Both the position numbers and the translations under genes were made by a program. The notes under the pieces were generated by a model. That model saw only the letters and a program-made list of their open reading frames with translations. It was not told the origin of the DNA and did not search any database. Positions 34,431-41,881 of a stretch of DNA of 64,000 bases are shown piece after piece. This stretch comes from Rhodococcus sp. KRD197 (GTDB lineage: Bacteria; Actinomycetota; Actinomycetes; Mycobacteriales; Mycobacteriaceae), in assembly GCF_017168235.1 (NCBI RefSeq), contig NZ_JABFAO010000009.1, positions 211,706 through 275,705 on the forward strand, read 5' to 3'. The number at the start of each line of letters is the position of its first letter. Positions within the stretch are counted from its first letter, which is position 1.

Positions 34431-35681
34431 TCAGCCTTTGGTCCCGAGACCACGCAGTAGCAGGTTGCCGATGAATGCGGCGTTGTCCTCGGGGCTGACC
34501 GAGCGTCTGGTGAAGCACCGCATCAGCAACGTATTTGTGATCCCCGCGGCGAGGTCCACGGGCGTTCCGATGAGCGCCAACGTCCCGGCGTCCTGGCCCT
34601 GTTGGATCACCGGTCCGATGATCGCTGGGATGTTCAGCTTTTCTTTGATCGACAGCAGTCCCTCTGGTTCGCCGTAGGTATCGTGCGCGACCGCGACGAG
34701 GAGGGCATCCATGAACGCGATCTCGTCGGCCGCAAGCTGCGCGCACCGGAGCAGAAAGTTGTCGATGATCGACACTTCGTCCAGTCCGAGCAAGATGTCG
34801 TCCGCGACGCTTTCGCGCAGCGCATCGACACGTGACTGCAGGGCCGCGACCAGAATGTGCGGCTTCGTCGGGAACAGTCTTTTCATGGCGCCTCGTGGTA
34901 CGCCGGCGTTGTCGGCGATGTCGTCCATCCTGGTCATGAAATAGCCGCGTTTGCCGAGTTCGGTGCGAGCTGCCGCGATGATGGCCGCGCGAGGGTCGCG
35001 CGGTACTTCGCGCGGCACGGCGAAGGTCTCGATGGGGCCGACCATGTCGTCGAGGTGCTGGTGCATCCCGGTGGTATCGACTACCGCGCCGAGCAGCGCG
35101 AGCAGCGAATCGGAAACGAGATCTTCTGTCACCGAGGCGGGATCGAACGCACTACGGGCGCGAAACCCGTCGAGCAGAGCGTTGACCGCGACGGCAAACG
35201 TGCGCGCTGCGAACGGTCGGCGCAGCGCTGCGTTGGATCGTTCGAACACCGCTTCGTATGCCGCGAGAACCAGTTGGTCGCGTCTGTCGTAGCCGGACTT
35301 CACAGCGTGCGCGTTGCCGAAGACACGGGCCAGAAACTCCGTCGATGTCGCGGCGTCGTCGGTCAGCGCGGGGAACCACTTCTCGACCAGCGCGATCACG
35401 GTCGGACGGAGGGCGTGGGCATTGATCGTGATCTCGGAGCCGACGGCCTGCATGATCTCGTCGGGGGAGTGCCACCGCGACGCGGTGAGCTCGGTGACCA
35501 CGGCGTCGACGAACTCGCTCTTCGTCGAGAACTTTCTGAAGAACGTCGCCTGTGACGCCCCCGACTCGTTGACGATCTCCTCGCTGCGAAGTCCGCGTTC
35601 GAGAACCTGCCGGGGATTGTCGATCAACGATCGAATCCCGGCGTCGATGAATTGACCGGTCGCCGCATCTCGCTTGGTCAC
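34431..35681 (-). CDS. Tandem TetR-type regulator (two TetR modules in one chain)
   Basis: 416 residues, about twice the length of a TetR protein. The first helix-turn-helix is around residues 12-58 (GLRSEEIVNESGASQATFFR), followed by an alpha domain; a second is at about 235-280 (RAAIIAAARTELGKRGYF, then MDDIADNAGVPRGAMKRLF), followed by another alpha domain. The fused dimer-like architecture suggests it may bind an operator as one chain. GTG start after GGGGGG. It does not face an obvious target; own promoter autoregulation is likely. Ligand unknown. Confidence 0.88.
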   Translation of the reverse strand: MTKRDAATGQFIDAGIRSLIDNPRQVLERGLRSEEIVNESGASQATFFRKFSTKSEFVDAVVTELTASRWHSPDEIMQAVGSEITINAHALRPTVIALVEKWFPALTDDAATSTEFLARVFGNAHAVKSGYDRRDQLVLAAYEAVFERSNAALRRPFAARTFAVAVNALLDGFRARSAFDPASVTEDLVSDSLLALLGAVVDTTGMHQHLDDMVGPIETFAVPREVPRDPRAAIIAAARTELGKRGYFMTRMDDIADNAGVPRGAMKRLFPTKPHILVAALQSRVDALRESVADDILLGLDEVSIIDNFLLRCAQLAADEIAFMDALLVAVAHDTYGEPEGLLSIKEKLNIPAIIGPVIQQGQDAGTLALIGTPVDLAAGITNTLLMRCFTRRSVSPEDNAAFIGNLLLRGLGTKG

Positions 35682-35887
35682 TGTGCCCCCCGTCGAAGCC
35701 CCCTACGAACCGCCACTGTAGCGGCAGGGTAGGACAGCTCGCAGCACACGAAGAGAGTCTTTGCTATCGCTCGAGTGCGCTGACGCTCAGTCCTTGGAGT
35801 GACCCCGCGACGCACTTGCACTTGCATGGTCATTGCTCCAGCACGCACGTCCGCTCAGGCCGTGACGCCTCGACAGCAAGGATTCAC

Positions 35888-36169
35888 ATGAGTATCGCCA
35901 CCAGCATGTCCGACGGGTCGGATCATCGACGGCCCCGGCGCACGGATCCCGGACTGAGTGCGCGTGAAGTCGAGGTGTTGATCGCGTGGATCACCAGAGA
36001 CTCGAAGTCCGCGGTGTCGCGGGCATTGTTCATCGCGCCAGGAACGGTGAACACCCACCTCAGCCGCATTCGCACCAAGTACCACCACGCTGGACGAACC
36101 GCCCCCACCAAGGCGGCGCTGTTGGCTCGTGCAGTCCAGGACGGGCTGATCGGACTCGACGAACTATGA
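35888..36169 (+). CDS. Small LuxR-type helix-turn-helix protein
   Basis: 93 residues composed almost entirely of a LuxR C-terminal HTH (LSAREVEVLIAWITRDSKSA, then VNTHLSRIRTKY). No receiver domain is present, so it is a stand-alone DNA-binding protein. Such small LuxR proteins are common in rhodococci. AAGGA lies 6 bp before ATG 35888. It is 7 bp from the next gene. Confidence 0.85.
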   Translation: MSIATSMSDGSDHRRPRRTDPGLSAREVEVLIAWITRDSKSAVSRALFIAPGTVNTHLSRIRTKYHHAGRTAPTKAALLARAVQDGLIGLDEL

Positions 36170-36176
36170 CTGGGCC

Positions 36177-36593
36177 GTGATAGGCGTGTGTGATGCTCGC
36201 GGCGTGCAGGCCGATCCGCGGTGGTCGAGGTTCCGGGCGATCGGTATACCTGAAAGTGACGCAGTGTGCGACGCCGTCATCGGCCGCTGCGAGAGCCCGG
36301 TCGACATCGACCGTGCAGTATTGCGCCAGGCCGTCACGGACGCTGCCTGGGCACGATTGGCGGAGTTGACCGAAGGCCGCGTCGACGTCACCGCGCACAG
36401 CTTGTCTCAGGTGCGCACCGCCCCGAACTTCGACCACCGAATGCTGGCCGCGTATCTCACCACCCATGGCGCGGTGGGATTGGCGCTGGCCGACAAGCTT
36501 CGCTCCTACCTGGTGTACGCAGTTCCACAGCAGTTCGCCGATCGGGTGAGCAACGGCGAGTTCCGATGCCCTGATTCGGACATCGCAGACTGA
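36177..36593 (+). CDS. Hypothetical protein downstream of small LuxR-type gene
   Basis: About 138 residues, mostly helical, with no signal or membrane helix and no family that I recognise. The GTG at 36177 is 7 bp after the LuxR-type stop; GTG 36204 is an alternative. Codon use is normal for the region, and the gene is convergent with ThpD. Co-transcription suggests a role linked to the regulator. Confidence 0.65.
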   Translation: MIGVCDARGVQADPRWSRFRAIGIPESDAVCDAVIGRCESPVDIDRAVLRQAVTDAAWARLAELTEGRVDVTAHSLSQVRTAPNFDHRMLAAYLTTHGAVGLALADKLRSYLVYAVPQQFADRVSNGEFRCPDSDIAD

Positions 36594-36612
36594 CGTCCGT
36601 TCTCGGGGCCCG

Positions 36613-37476
36613 TCAGCGCGCAGCCAGATACTCGGGGCGCGGTTCGCTCCCAGAGAACGGCTCCTGGAGACGATTGTCGATGCTGTTGAACACGACGAAG
36701 ATGTTCGCCCGCGGAACAGGCGAGATGTTTCCCGCCGACGCATGCAGGACGTTGCAGTCGAACATCGTCATCGAGCCCGCTTGACCGGTCAGGACGTCGA
36801 TGCCGCACTCGTCGACGATTGCGGTGATGTCGCGCTCGGTGGGGACGCCGAAGTCGGGTCGGGTCGAAGCCAACGATTCCTCGTAGAACGCCTCGGGTGT
36901 CGCGCCCACGCATTGGACGAATCGCCGATGGGACCCGGGACTGATCATCAACGGCCCGTTGTAGATCTCGTTGTGCGTGAGTGAAATCGACGCACTCACC
37001 GCCCGCGGCAGAGGCATCCCGTCCTCTGCGTGCCACGTCTCGAAATCCGAGTGCCAGTAGAACGCGCCACCCTGAAAACCCGGCTTGTAGTTCAACCGGC
37101 TCTGGTGAACGTACACATCGCTGCCCAGTATTTCCTGTGCGTGTCGCCGAGCACCGGACAGTTCGACGGCGGCACTCACCACAGGGCTGAGCTGGCGGAT
37201 GTCGAAGATGCTGCGTACTGCGGCGGAGCCTTGCTCGCGCACGATGCGCGGATCGTGCGCGAGCGATTCATCGCTTTCGATTCGGGCGATCTCACGCAGG
37301 CAGGCGGCGACGTCTGCGGGACTCAAGGCATTGTCGAATTGTGCATATCCGGCCTCGGCGTAGCCGATCAGTTCCGGGTTGTTCACCTCGGACCAGACGA
37401 CAGGGTCGACGCGGTCGACGATCGTTGGATCGTGGGCCACACGGGTTGCGTATCGGTCGTCCACTGCGACGGTCAC
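36613..37476 (-). CDS. thpD: Ectoine hydroxylase (ThpD/EctD)
   Basis: The 287-residue Fe(II)/2-oxoglutarate dioxygenase carries the EctD signature FYWHSDFETWHAEDGMP, with the iron ligand HxD inside it and a distal His in NVLHASAGNI, and QSRLNYKPGFQGG preceding. It hydroxylates ectoine to 5-hydroxyectoine, an osmoprotectant. GTG 37476 is preceded by GAGGAG. No ectABC genes are in the window, so the ectoine source is elsewhere or imported. It is alone on the minus strand with the CGNR gene upstream. Confidence 0.93.
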   Translation of the reverse strand: MTVAVDDRYATRVAHDPTIVDRVDPVVWSEVNNPELIGYAEAGYAQFDNALSPADVAACLREIARIESDESLAHDPRIVREQGSAAVRSIFDIRQLSPVVSAAVELSGARRHAQEILGSDVYVHQSRLNYKPGFQGGAFYWHSDFETWHAEDGMPLPRAVSASISLTHNEIYNGPLMISPGSHRRFVQCVGATPEAFYEESLASTRPDFGVPTERDITAIVDECGIDVLTGQAGSMTMFDCNVLHASAGNISPVPRANIFVVFNSIDNRLQEPFSGSEPRPEYLAAR

Positions 37477-37605
37477 GCTGAAACACTCCTCATTCTCGTC
37501 AGGGCTGCGTCGTCCACTCCTAACACACAGGAGGGGCCGAGCGACACCCCGTCGAGTATCGATGCAGCGCACAGCGCCGATCGCCAATCCCCTTGGACAG
37601 TCCCC

Positions 37606-38142
37606 TTATCGGCGTTCGACTTTTCGCGCCCGGTACGCCGCGACGGCAGTTCGGTTGCCGCAGGCGGTGCTGCAGAACCGACGCGAGCGATTGCGCGAGA
37701 GATCGAGCACGATGCCCGAGCAATCGGCCGCGCAGATGTTCAATCGTGAGAACTCGTCGGTCCTGATGACATCGATCATCGCCATCGCTGTCTCGACGGC
37801 TATGCGGTCGGCGAGCGGACGGTCGTCCTCGACTGCATGCAGGTGCCAGTCGGTATCGCCGTGCCGGACGAGTCTCGGCAGGGCGTGAGCGTCCGCCAAG
37901 ATCGTGTTGACGAGCTGCACGGCCGAGTCGCGGTCGCTGGTGAGCAGGCGCCGTAGCAGCGGACGGAGGCCTCGAACGGCCTCGAGTTCTGTGCGATCGC
38001 CGTCGAAACGACCTGTGTAGCGATGTTCGTCGAAGAACGCCGCCAGGTCTTCCGGTGTGGTGAGGGAGTCCGGTTCCTCTGCCGAGTTGACCAGGGCTAC
38101 GGCCGCGAACAACACCTCTTCGGTGTCATCGGTGAAAACCAT
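37606..38142 (-). CDS. CGNR zinc-finger transcriptional regulator
   Basis: The 178-residue protein has an N-terminal ABATE (stress-response) domain and a C-terminal CGNR zinc finger (NICAADCSGIVL, RRFCSTACGNRTAVAAYRAR). Such proteins are probable ligand-responsive repressors. AAGGTG lies before ATG 38142. It is divergent from the EamA exporter, with a perfect 9-bp inverted repeat at the exporter start, which it likely binds. Confidence 0.9.
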   Translation of the reverse strand: MVFTDDTEEVLFAAVALVNSAEEPDSLTTPEDLAAFFDEHRYTGRFDGDRTELEAVRGLRPLLRRLLTSDRDSAVQLVNTILADAHALPRLVRHGDTDWHLHAVEDDRPLADRIAVETAMAMIDVIRTDEFSRLNICAADCSGIVLDLSRNRSRRFCSTACGNRTAVAAYRARKVERR

Positions 38143-38170
38143 ATTGACACCTTACCCAATTCGACTCTAG

Positions 38171-38202
38171 TGTCATTAGCCGTGCCTACGTTGACTAATG
38201 AC
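38171..38202 (+). promoter_or_regulatory. Perfect inverted repeat at the EamA exporter start, candidate CGNR operator
   Basis: TGTCATTAG (38171-38179) and CTAATGACA (38194-38202) are exact inverse complements separated by 14 bp, spanning the exporter's GTG start at 38182. A related half-site TGACAC lies at 38145-38150 near the CGNR gene start. The pattern suits an operator for the adjacent regulator or an RNA hairpin occluding the start codon. Confidence 0.5.
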
Positions 38203-39153
38203 ATCGCTGCTGGGAAGCCTTCGCGCGTCGCGTCGGGGCTCGCTCTCGCTGCGGTGTCCGCCGTATCGTTCGGCCTCTCCGGGCCACTCGCGAAGAGCCT
38301 TCTCGACGCGGGCTGGACGGCCGGTGCGGCAGTGACGGCCAGAATTTTCATTGCCGGCGCGGTGCTCGTCGTGCCCGGGGTCATTGCCCTGCGGGGGCGG
38401 TGGTCTTTGCTCACCCGCAACATCAGGGTGATTGCCGCCTACGGCATCTTCGCGGTTGCCGGTTGTCAGCTGGCGTTCTTCAATGCCGTCGGGTACATGC
38501 CGGTGGGTGTGGCTTTGTTGATCGAGTTCACCTCACCGATCGTGGTAATCGGTTGGATGTGGTTTCGGCACGGACAAGTCCCGACGGTCATGACATTTTT
38601 GGGAGCGGTGGTCGCTGCGGCCGGGTTGGTTCTCGTCCTCGATCTCGTCTCCGGTGCCTCGATCGATCCGGTCGGTGTCCTCTGGGCGCTCGGTGCGATG
38701 GCCGGTGCGGCCGTGTACTGGATCATCTCAGCCGACGAGAGCAACGGCCTGCCGCCGCTCACTCTCGCTGCGGCCGGTTTGTTGAGCGGTGGGGTGATTC
38801 TGGTGGTGGCGGGTGCCGTTGGCATCGTCCCGTTCGGGGTGAGCGCCACCGATGTGGTGCTCGCCGACGTGTCCGTGCCGTGGTGGCTGCCGATCCTCGG
38901 CCTCGGCGTGGTGACGGCCGCGTTGGCGTACGTGTTCGGCATCGCCGCCGGCAGGAGGCTGGGGTCCAGGCTGGCCTCGTTCGTCGGTCTCACCGAAGTG
39001 CTCGCAGCCTTGGTCTTCGCGTGGCTGCTGCTCGGTGAAGCGCCCCGATCCGTGCAGATTGCGGGCGGTGCGTTGATTCTGGCGGGAGTTGTCATCGTGA
39101 AGCTGGGGGAGCCGCGATGGGCGCCTTCGGCGCATGTGAGTGAAAATGCATAG
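38182..39153 (+). CDS. EamA/RhaT (DMT) family transporter
   Basis: The 323-residue protein has ten hydrophobic helices in two EamA halves (VSAVSFGLSGPLAKSLLDAG in the first; LVFAWLLLGEAPRSVQ with AGGALILAGVVIVKLGE at the end). Probably an exporter of a metabolite or drug. GTG 38182. The last residues (HVSENA) and the stop come from palindromic repeat copy 4, so the C terminus is repeat-derived. Confidence 0.93.
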   Translation: MPTLTNDIAAGKPSRVASGLALAAVSAVSFGLSGPLAKSLLDAGWTAGAAVTARIFIAGAVLVVPGVIALRGRWSLLTRNIRVIAAYGIFAVAGCQLAFFNAVGYMPVGVALLIEFTSPIVVIGWMWFRHGQVPTVMTFLGAVVAAAGLVLVLDLVSGASIDPVGVLWALGAMAGAAVYWIISADESNGLPPLTLAAAGLLSGGVILVVAGAVGIVPFGVSATDVVLADVSVPWWLPILGLGVVTAALAYVFGIAAGRRLGSRLASFVGLTEVLAALVFAWLLLGEAPRSVQIAGGALILAGVVIVKLGEPRWAPSAHVSENA

Positions 39154-39180
39154 CAGGACAAGTATTTCCGCTCACATAGG
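39122..39180. repeat. Palindromic intergenic element, family 1, copy 4
   Basis: Left arm 39134-39149 (ATGTGAGTGAAAATGC) and right arm 39162-39177 pair with a few mismatches. The TAG of the EamA gene lies in the CATAG block, and the glyoxalase start is 13 bp downstream, so this copy sits between co-directional genes. Confidence 0.8.
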
Positions 39181-39192
39181 TAGGGTTCGGGG

Positions 39193-39552
39193 ATGACTCA
39201 CAACGAGCACCATCGACTGAATTACGTCGAACTGACGGTCACGGATCTGCCCGCTGCCGAGGCCTTCTACACCGCTGCGTTCGGGTGGGAGTTCAACCAT
39301 TACGGCCCCGAGTACTCGGGTATCAAGGGCAGCGACGGCGATGAGGTCGGAGGCTTGGCGCGCGGCACCGAATCTCGTCCGGTGGGTGGCCCCTTTGTGT
39401 TGCTGTACTCCGAGAATCTCGACGCGTCGGTGGACGCGGTGACCGCTGCGGGTGGATCGGTGGTGAACGGACCGTACGAGTTTCCCGGCGGTCGTCGTTT
39501 CCATTTCACCGACCCGAGTGGAAACGAACTGGGAGTCTGGGCGTCGTCGTAG
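39193..39552 (+). CDS. VOC (glyoxalase/dioxygenase-fold) family protein
   Basis: The 119-residue single-domain VOC protein has N-terminal LNYVELTVTDLPAAEAFYTA and C-terminal GRRFHFTDPSGNELGVW. VOC metal-ligand positions are only partly recognisable (the glyoxalase His is replaced by Asn in LNYVE), so it may bind rather than turn over a ligand. Confidence 0.88.
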   Translation: MTHNEHHRLNYVELTVTDLPAAEAFYTAAFGWEFNHYGPEYSGIKGSDGDEVGGLARGTESRPVGGPFVLLYSENLDASVDAVTAAGGSVVNGPYEFPGGRRFHFTDPSGNELGVWASS

Positions 39553-39615
39553 TGCGCGAGTTCGCTGGCAATGTGCGCGTGGTGGTTGCAGGTACCCACC
39601 ACGCGCACACCGGTG

Positions 39616-40098
39616 TCAGCGCAGTAGGTCGTCGATCTGGCTCATGGCCTCCTTCATGCCTTCCTCCATGCCCATGTCGATCATCTTCTGCATCTGCTCT
39701 GCGCTCTCGAATTTGGACGTCGTAGTCATCCTGGTGCGCCCGCCGATGTCCTCGATGGTGACGACGGCTCTGGTGATACCCATCGAAGCGACCGGTTCCC
39801 CGTTGTCGTCTGCGAAACCGTCGTCGAACGACAGGGTCGTGGGCGCGTCGATAGATGTCAAAAGCCACCAACCACGAGCCTTTTCGCCATCGGGGCCAAC
39901 CATGTAGTAGCTGGCCTTGCCGCCGGGTGTGAAGTCGAACGATTCGAAGGTTGCGGGCCACGTCGGTGGTCCCCACCACCTTTCGAGCTGACGCGGATCA
40001 GCCCATATCTGCCACACGCGTTCGACTTTCGCGTCGAACTCGGCGACGATCGTGAAGCTCAGTTCCTCGGCGTTTTGTTGTGTACTCATGACAGTCAT
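39616..40098 (-). CDS. SRPBCC family protein (AHSA1-type)
   Basis: The 160-residue protein has the activator-of-Hsp90-like SRPBCC fold: FDAKVERVWQIWADPRQLER, WWGPPTWPATFE, FTPGGKASYYMVGPDGEKA. Function is unknown; it is typically paired with an ArsR regulator, as here. The start overlaps the ArsR stop (ATGA), with GAAGGAG 6 bp upstream. Confidence 0.92.
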   Translation of the reverse strand: MTVMSTQQNAEELSFTIVAEFDAKVERVWQIWADPRQLERWWGPPTWPATFESFDFTPGGKASYYMVGPDGEKARGWWLLTSIDAPTTLSFDDGFADDNGEPVASMGITRAVVTIEDIGGRTRMTTTSKFESAEQMQKMIDMGMEEGMKEAMSQIDDLLR

Positions 40099-40442
40099 GA
40101 GGGGTCTCCTTCGTCTTCGGCGAGAATGTCGGCGATTCGATCGACGCGCTGTCGCCAGATCGTTTCGTATTCGGCCAGCAGCTTTCGTGCTCTTTCGATG
40201 CCCAGCAGATGAATTCGCACGATCTGCTCCCGTCCGCGCTTCTCCTTCTTCACGACCGAAGCGCGCTCCAAAATCGCAACGTGCTTCTGCACTGCTGCGA
40301 AACTCATGGAGTAGTGCGCAGCAAGACCAGACACCGAGTGTTCTCCGGTGAGTACTCGCGACACGATGTCGCGTCGGGTGGTGTCCGCGAACGCCTGGAA
40401 AAGGCGGTCGAGGTCTGCGTCGCTGACTTCATCTACAACCAT
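40095..40442 (-). CDS. ArsR family transcriptional regulator
   Basis: The 115-residue winged helix protein has the HTH HSVSGLAAHYSMSFAAVQKH and wing VKKEKRGREQIVRIH. It lacks the ELCVCDL metal site, so it belongs to the metal-independent group paired with SRPBCC proteins. A perfect palindrome spans its start codon. Confidence 0.93.
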   Translation of the reverse strand: MVVDEVSDADLDRLFQAFADTTRRDIVSRVLTGEHSVSGLAAHYSMSFAAVQKHVAILERASVVKKEKRGREQIVRIHLLGIERARKLLAEYETIWRQRVDRIADILAEDEGDPS

Positions 40443-40454
40443 TTGGTTGTAGAT
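40431..40454 (-). promoter_or_regulatory. Perfect palindrome at the ArsR start, candidate autoregulatory operator
   Basis: Arms ATCTACAACC (40431-40440) and GGTTGTAGAT (40445-40454) are exact inverse complements around ATTT. The ATG at 40442 is inside. The CAACC/GGTTG pattern is typical of ArsR operators of this pair, so repression of the arsR-SRPBCC unit is likely. Confidence 0.65.
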
Positions 40455-40490
40455 TACGACCCGTCACGGGTGGAGTCAAGGTCCGCACAG

Positions 40491-41723
40491 TCACTCCTCG
40501 AGTTTTTCTCGGCCCCCGGTGATGTCCGCGTGATCGGCGGCTCTCCTTCCCAGTTCGACACCATGGCGGTCCGAGACGGAGGTTTTCGTGGAGCGAAGAT
40601 TGGGATACATCTCGTCGAACACCGAGGCGACCGCTCTGTCGCGCTCGGCAAGGATCGGCACCAAGGACGAGCCGTACTGCTCTCCCGCCGAACGATCGGC
40701 ACGAACCCGTGCCTCGGCAAGACGTTCTCGGATCCGCCAGGCAAAGCCGAAGAGAAACGCTCGACGGAACCCCCGGGAACGGGCCCGGGCATCGGTGCCG
40801 GCGTGCTCGAGGGCCCGCCCGGATTGGACGAGCAATGACGTATAGAGCAGTTCACACAGATCGAGGTCCACGGGCATTCCTGTGATGCTGATCAGTCCGA
40901 GCTTTCGGTAGCGCACCGCCTTTGCACCGTTGTTGACGGCAACGCTGATCAACAACTGCATCTTCGCATCGGCATACGGGTTTTCGACCACGAACCGTCT
41001 GGTCACCACCATGGAATCGAGTGGCGATCCATCAGCGGCATCGACCACCGCATGGTCGATTGCGTAGCGCGTCATCAATTCTTGGGCCTTGGCGGAGAAC
41101 GCGTCGGATTCCTCGGCGAAGGTCGACGATTCGGCTTTCGCGAGCAACCCGCGAATCTTGTTCAGAATTTTGGCGTCCGCTCGATGCGATGAAGGAGCCG
41201 GCCGCTCGGAGGTCCACAATGAGGGCGGAGGGGCGATGACCGCCATCGACGGCAGGAACCTGAACTGAACCAGCAGGCGGAACAACGAGAGCCAGAATCC
41301 TCGGGCATCGACTCTGGAGGCTCGGCGGTAGTGAGCGAGATCCGTACTCGGATCGATTCCGAGTTCGAGTAACTGATCTCGCCATTCCGCAGGAGCAGTG
41401 GACAGCGCAAGGGTGTGCCGGGAATGAGATCCGAGCATGGCCTTCATCATCGCGACATTCGGCTTGGTCATTCTCCGCTTGATCACGTGAATCAATTCGA
41501 CAGGCTGCCAACCACGCTCGAACGTATCGGTCAACACAGCATCTGCGTACGTGACGCAGCGGCCGTCCAATCCCATCGACGACCGGCTCGCCTCGAGCTC
41601 GACTATGTGGTCGACGAATCTCGTCAGTGCTGCGTTCGATGTCCGTGGGTCGGCCGCCAAAGCCATGCCGGATGCCATCAGCGTCTCTGTGTCGACCGCG
41701 CGATTCAATGCGTGAACGTTCAT
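40491..41723 (-). CDS. DUF2786 domain protein
   Basis: The 410-residue protein has a central DUF2786 domain (KILNKIRGLLAKAESSTFAE, EESDAFSAKAQELMTRYAID) followed by the partner segment with NPYADAKMQLLISVAVNNGA. The N-terminal 180 residues and the C-terminal tail are unassigned and lack membrane helices. Function is unknown. It follows ferredoxin reductase on the same strand with a palindromic repeat and about 110 bp in between, so it probably has its own promoter. Confidence 0.88.
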   Translation of the reverse strand: MNVHALNRAVDTETLMASGMALAADPRTSNAALTRFVDHIVELEASRSSMGLDGRCVTYADAVLTDTFERGWQPVELIHVIKRRMTKPNVAMMKAMLGSHSRHTLALSTAPAEWRDQLLELGIDPSTDLAHYRRASRVDARGFWLSLFRLLVQFRFLPSMAVIAPPPSLWTSERPAPSSHRADAKILNKIRGLLAKAESSTFAEESDAFSAKAQELMTRYAIDHAVVDAADGSPLDSMVVTRRFVVENPYADAKMQLLISVAVNNGAKAVRYRKLGLISITGMPVDLDLCELLYTSLLVQSGRALEHAGTDARARSRGFRRAFLFGFAWRIRERLAEARVRADRSAGEQYGSSLVPILAERDRAVASVFDEMYPNLRSTKTSVSDRHGVELGRRAADHADITGGREKLEE

Positions 41724-41828
41724 GTTTCCCCTCGTCGAGTACGGTCCGGCGTCCAGTGAGGGGGTCCTGGTTCCGGTGTCCCAGACGTTGTATCAACGGG
41801 GTCCGACACGTTCGCGAACGCACCAGCG

Positions 41829-41878
41829 CCTATGTGAGCGGAAATCCATAGCCTGCTATGGATTTCCGCTCACATAGG
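41829..41878. repeat. Palindromic intergenic element, family 1, copy 5 (perfect)
   Basis: Arms 41829-41852 and 41855-41878 are a perfect 24-bp inverted repeat with only CT between; the left arm contains CTATGTGAGCGGAAATCC. It lies 3 bp from the stop of the ferredoxin reductase gene. It is the best-preserved copy. Confidence 0.9.
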
Positions 41879-41881
41879 GGA

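Noticed and set aside
36975..37010. GTGAGTG...CACTCAC inverted repeat inside thpD
   Set aside because: It lies within conserved coding sequence (SASISLTHNE), so coincidental pairing is more likely than an operator.
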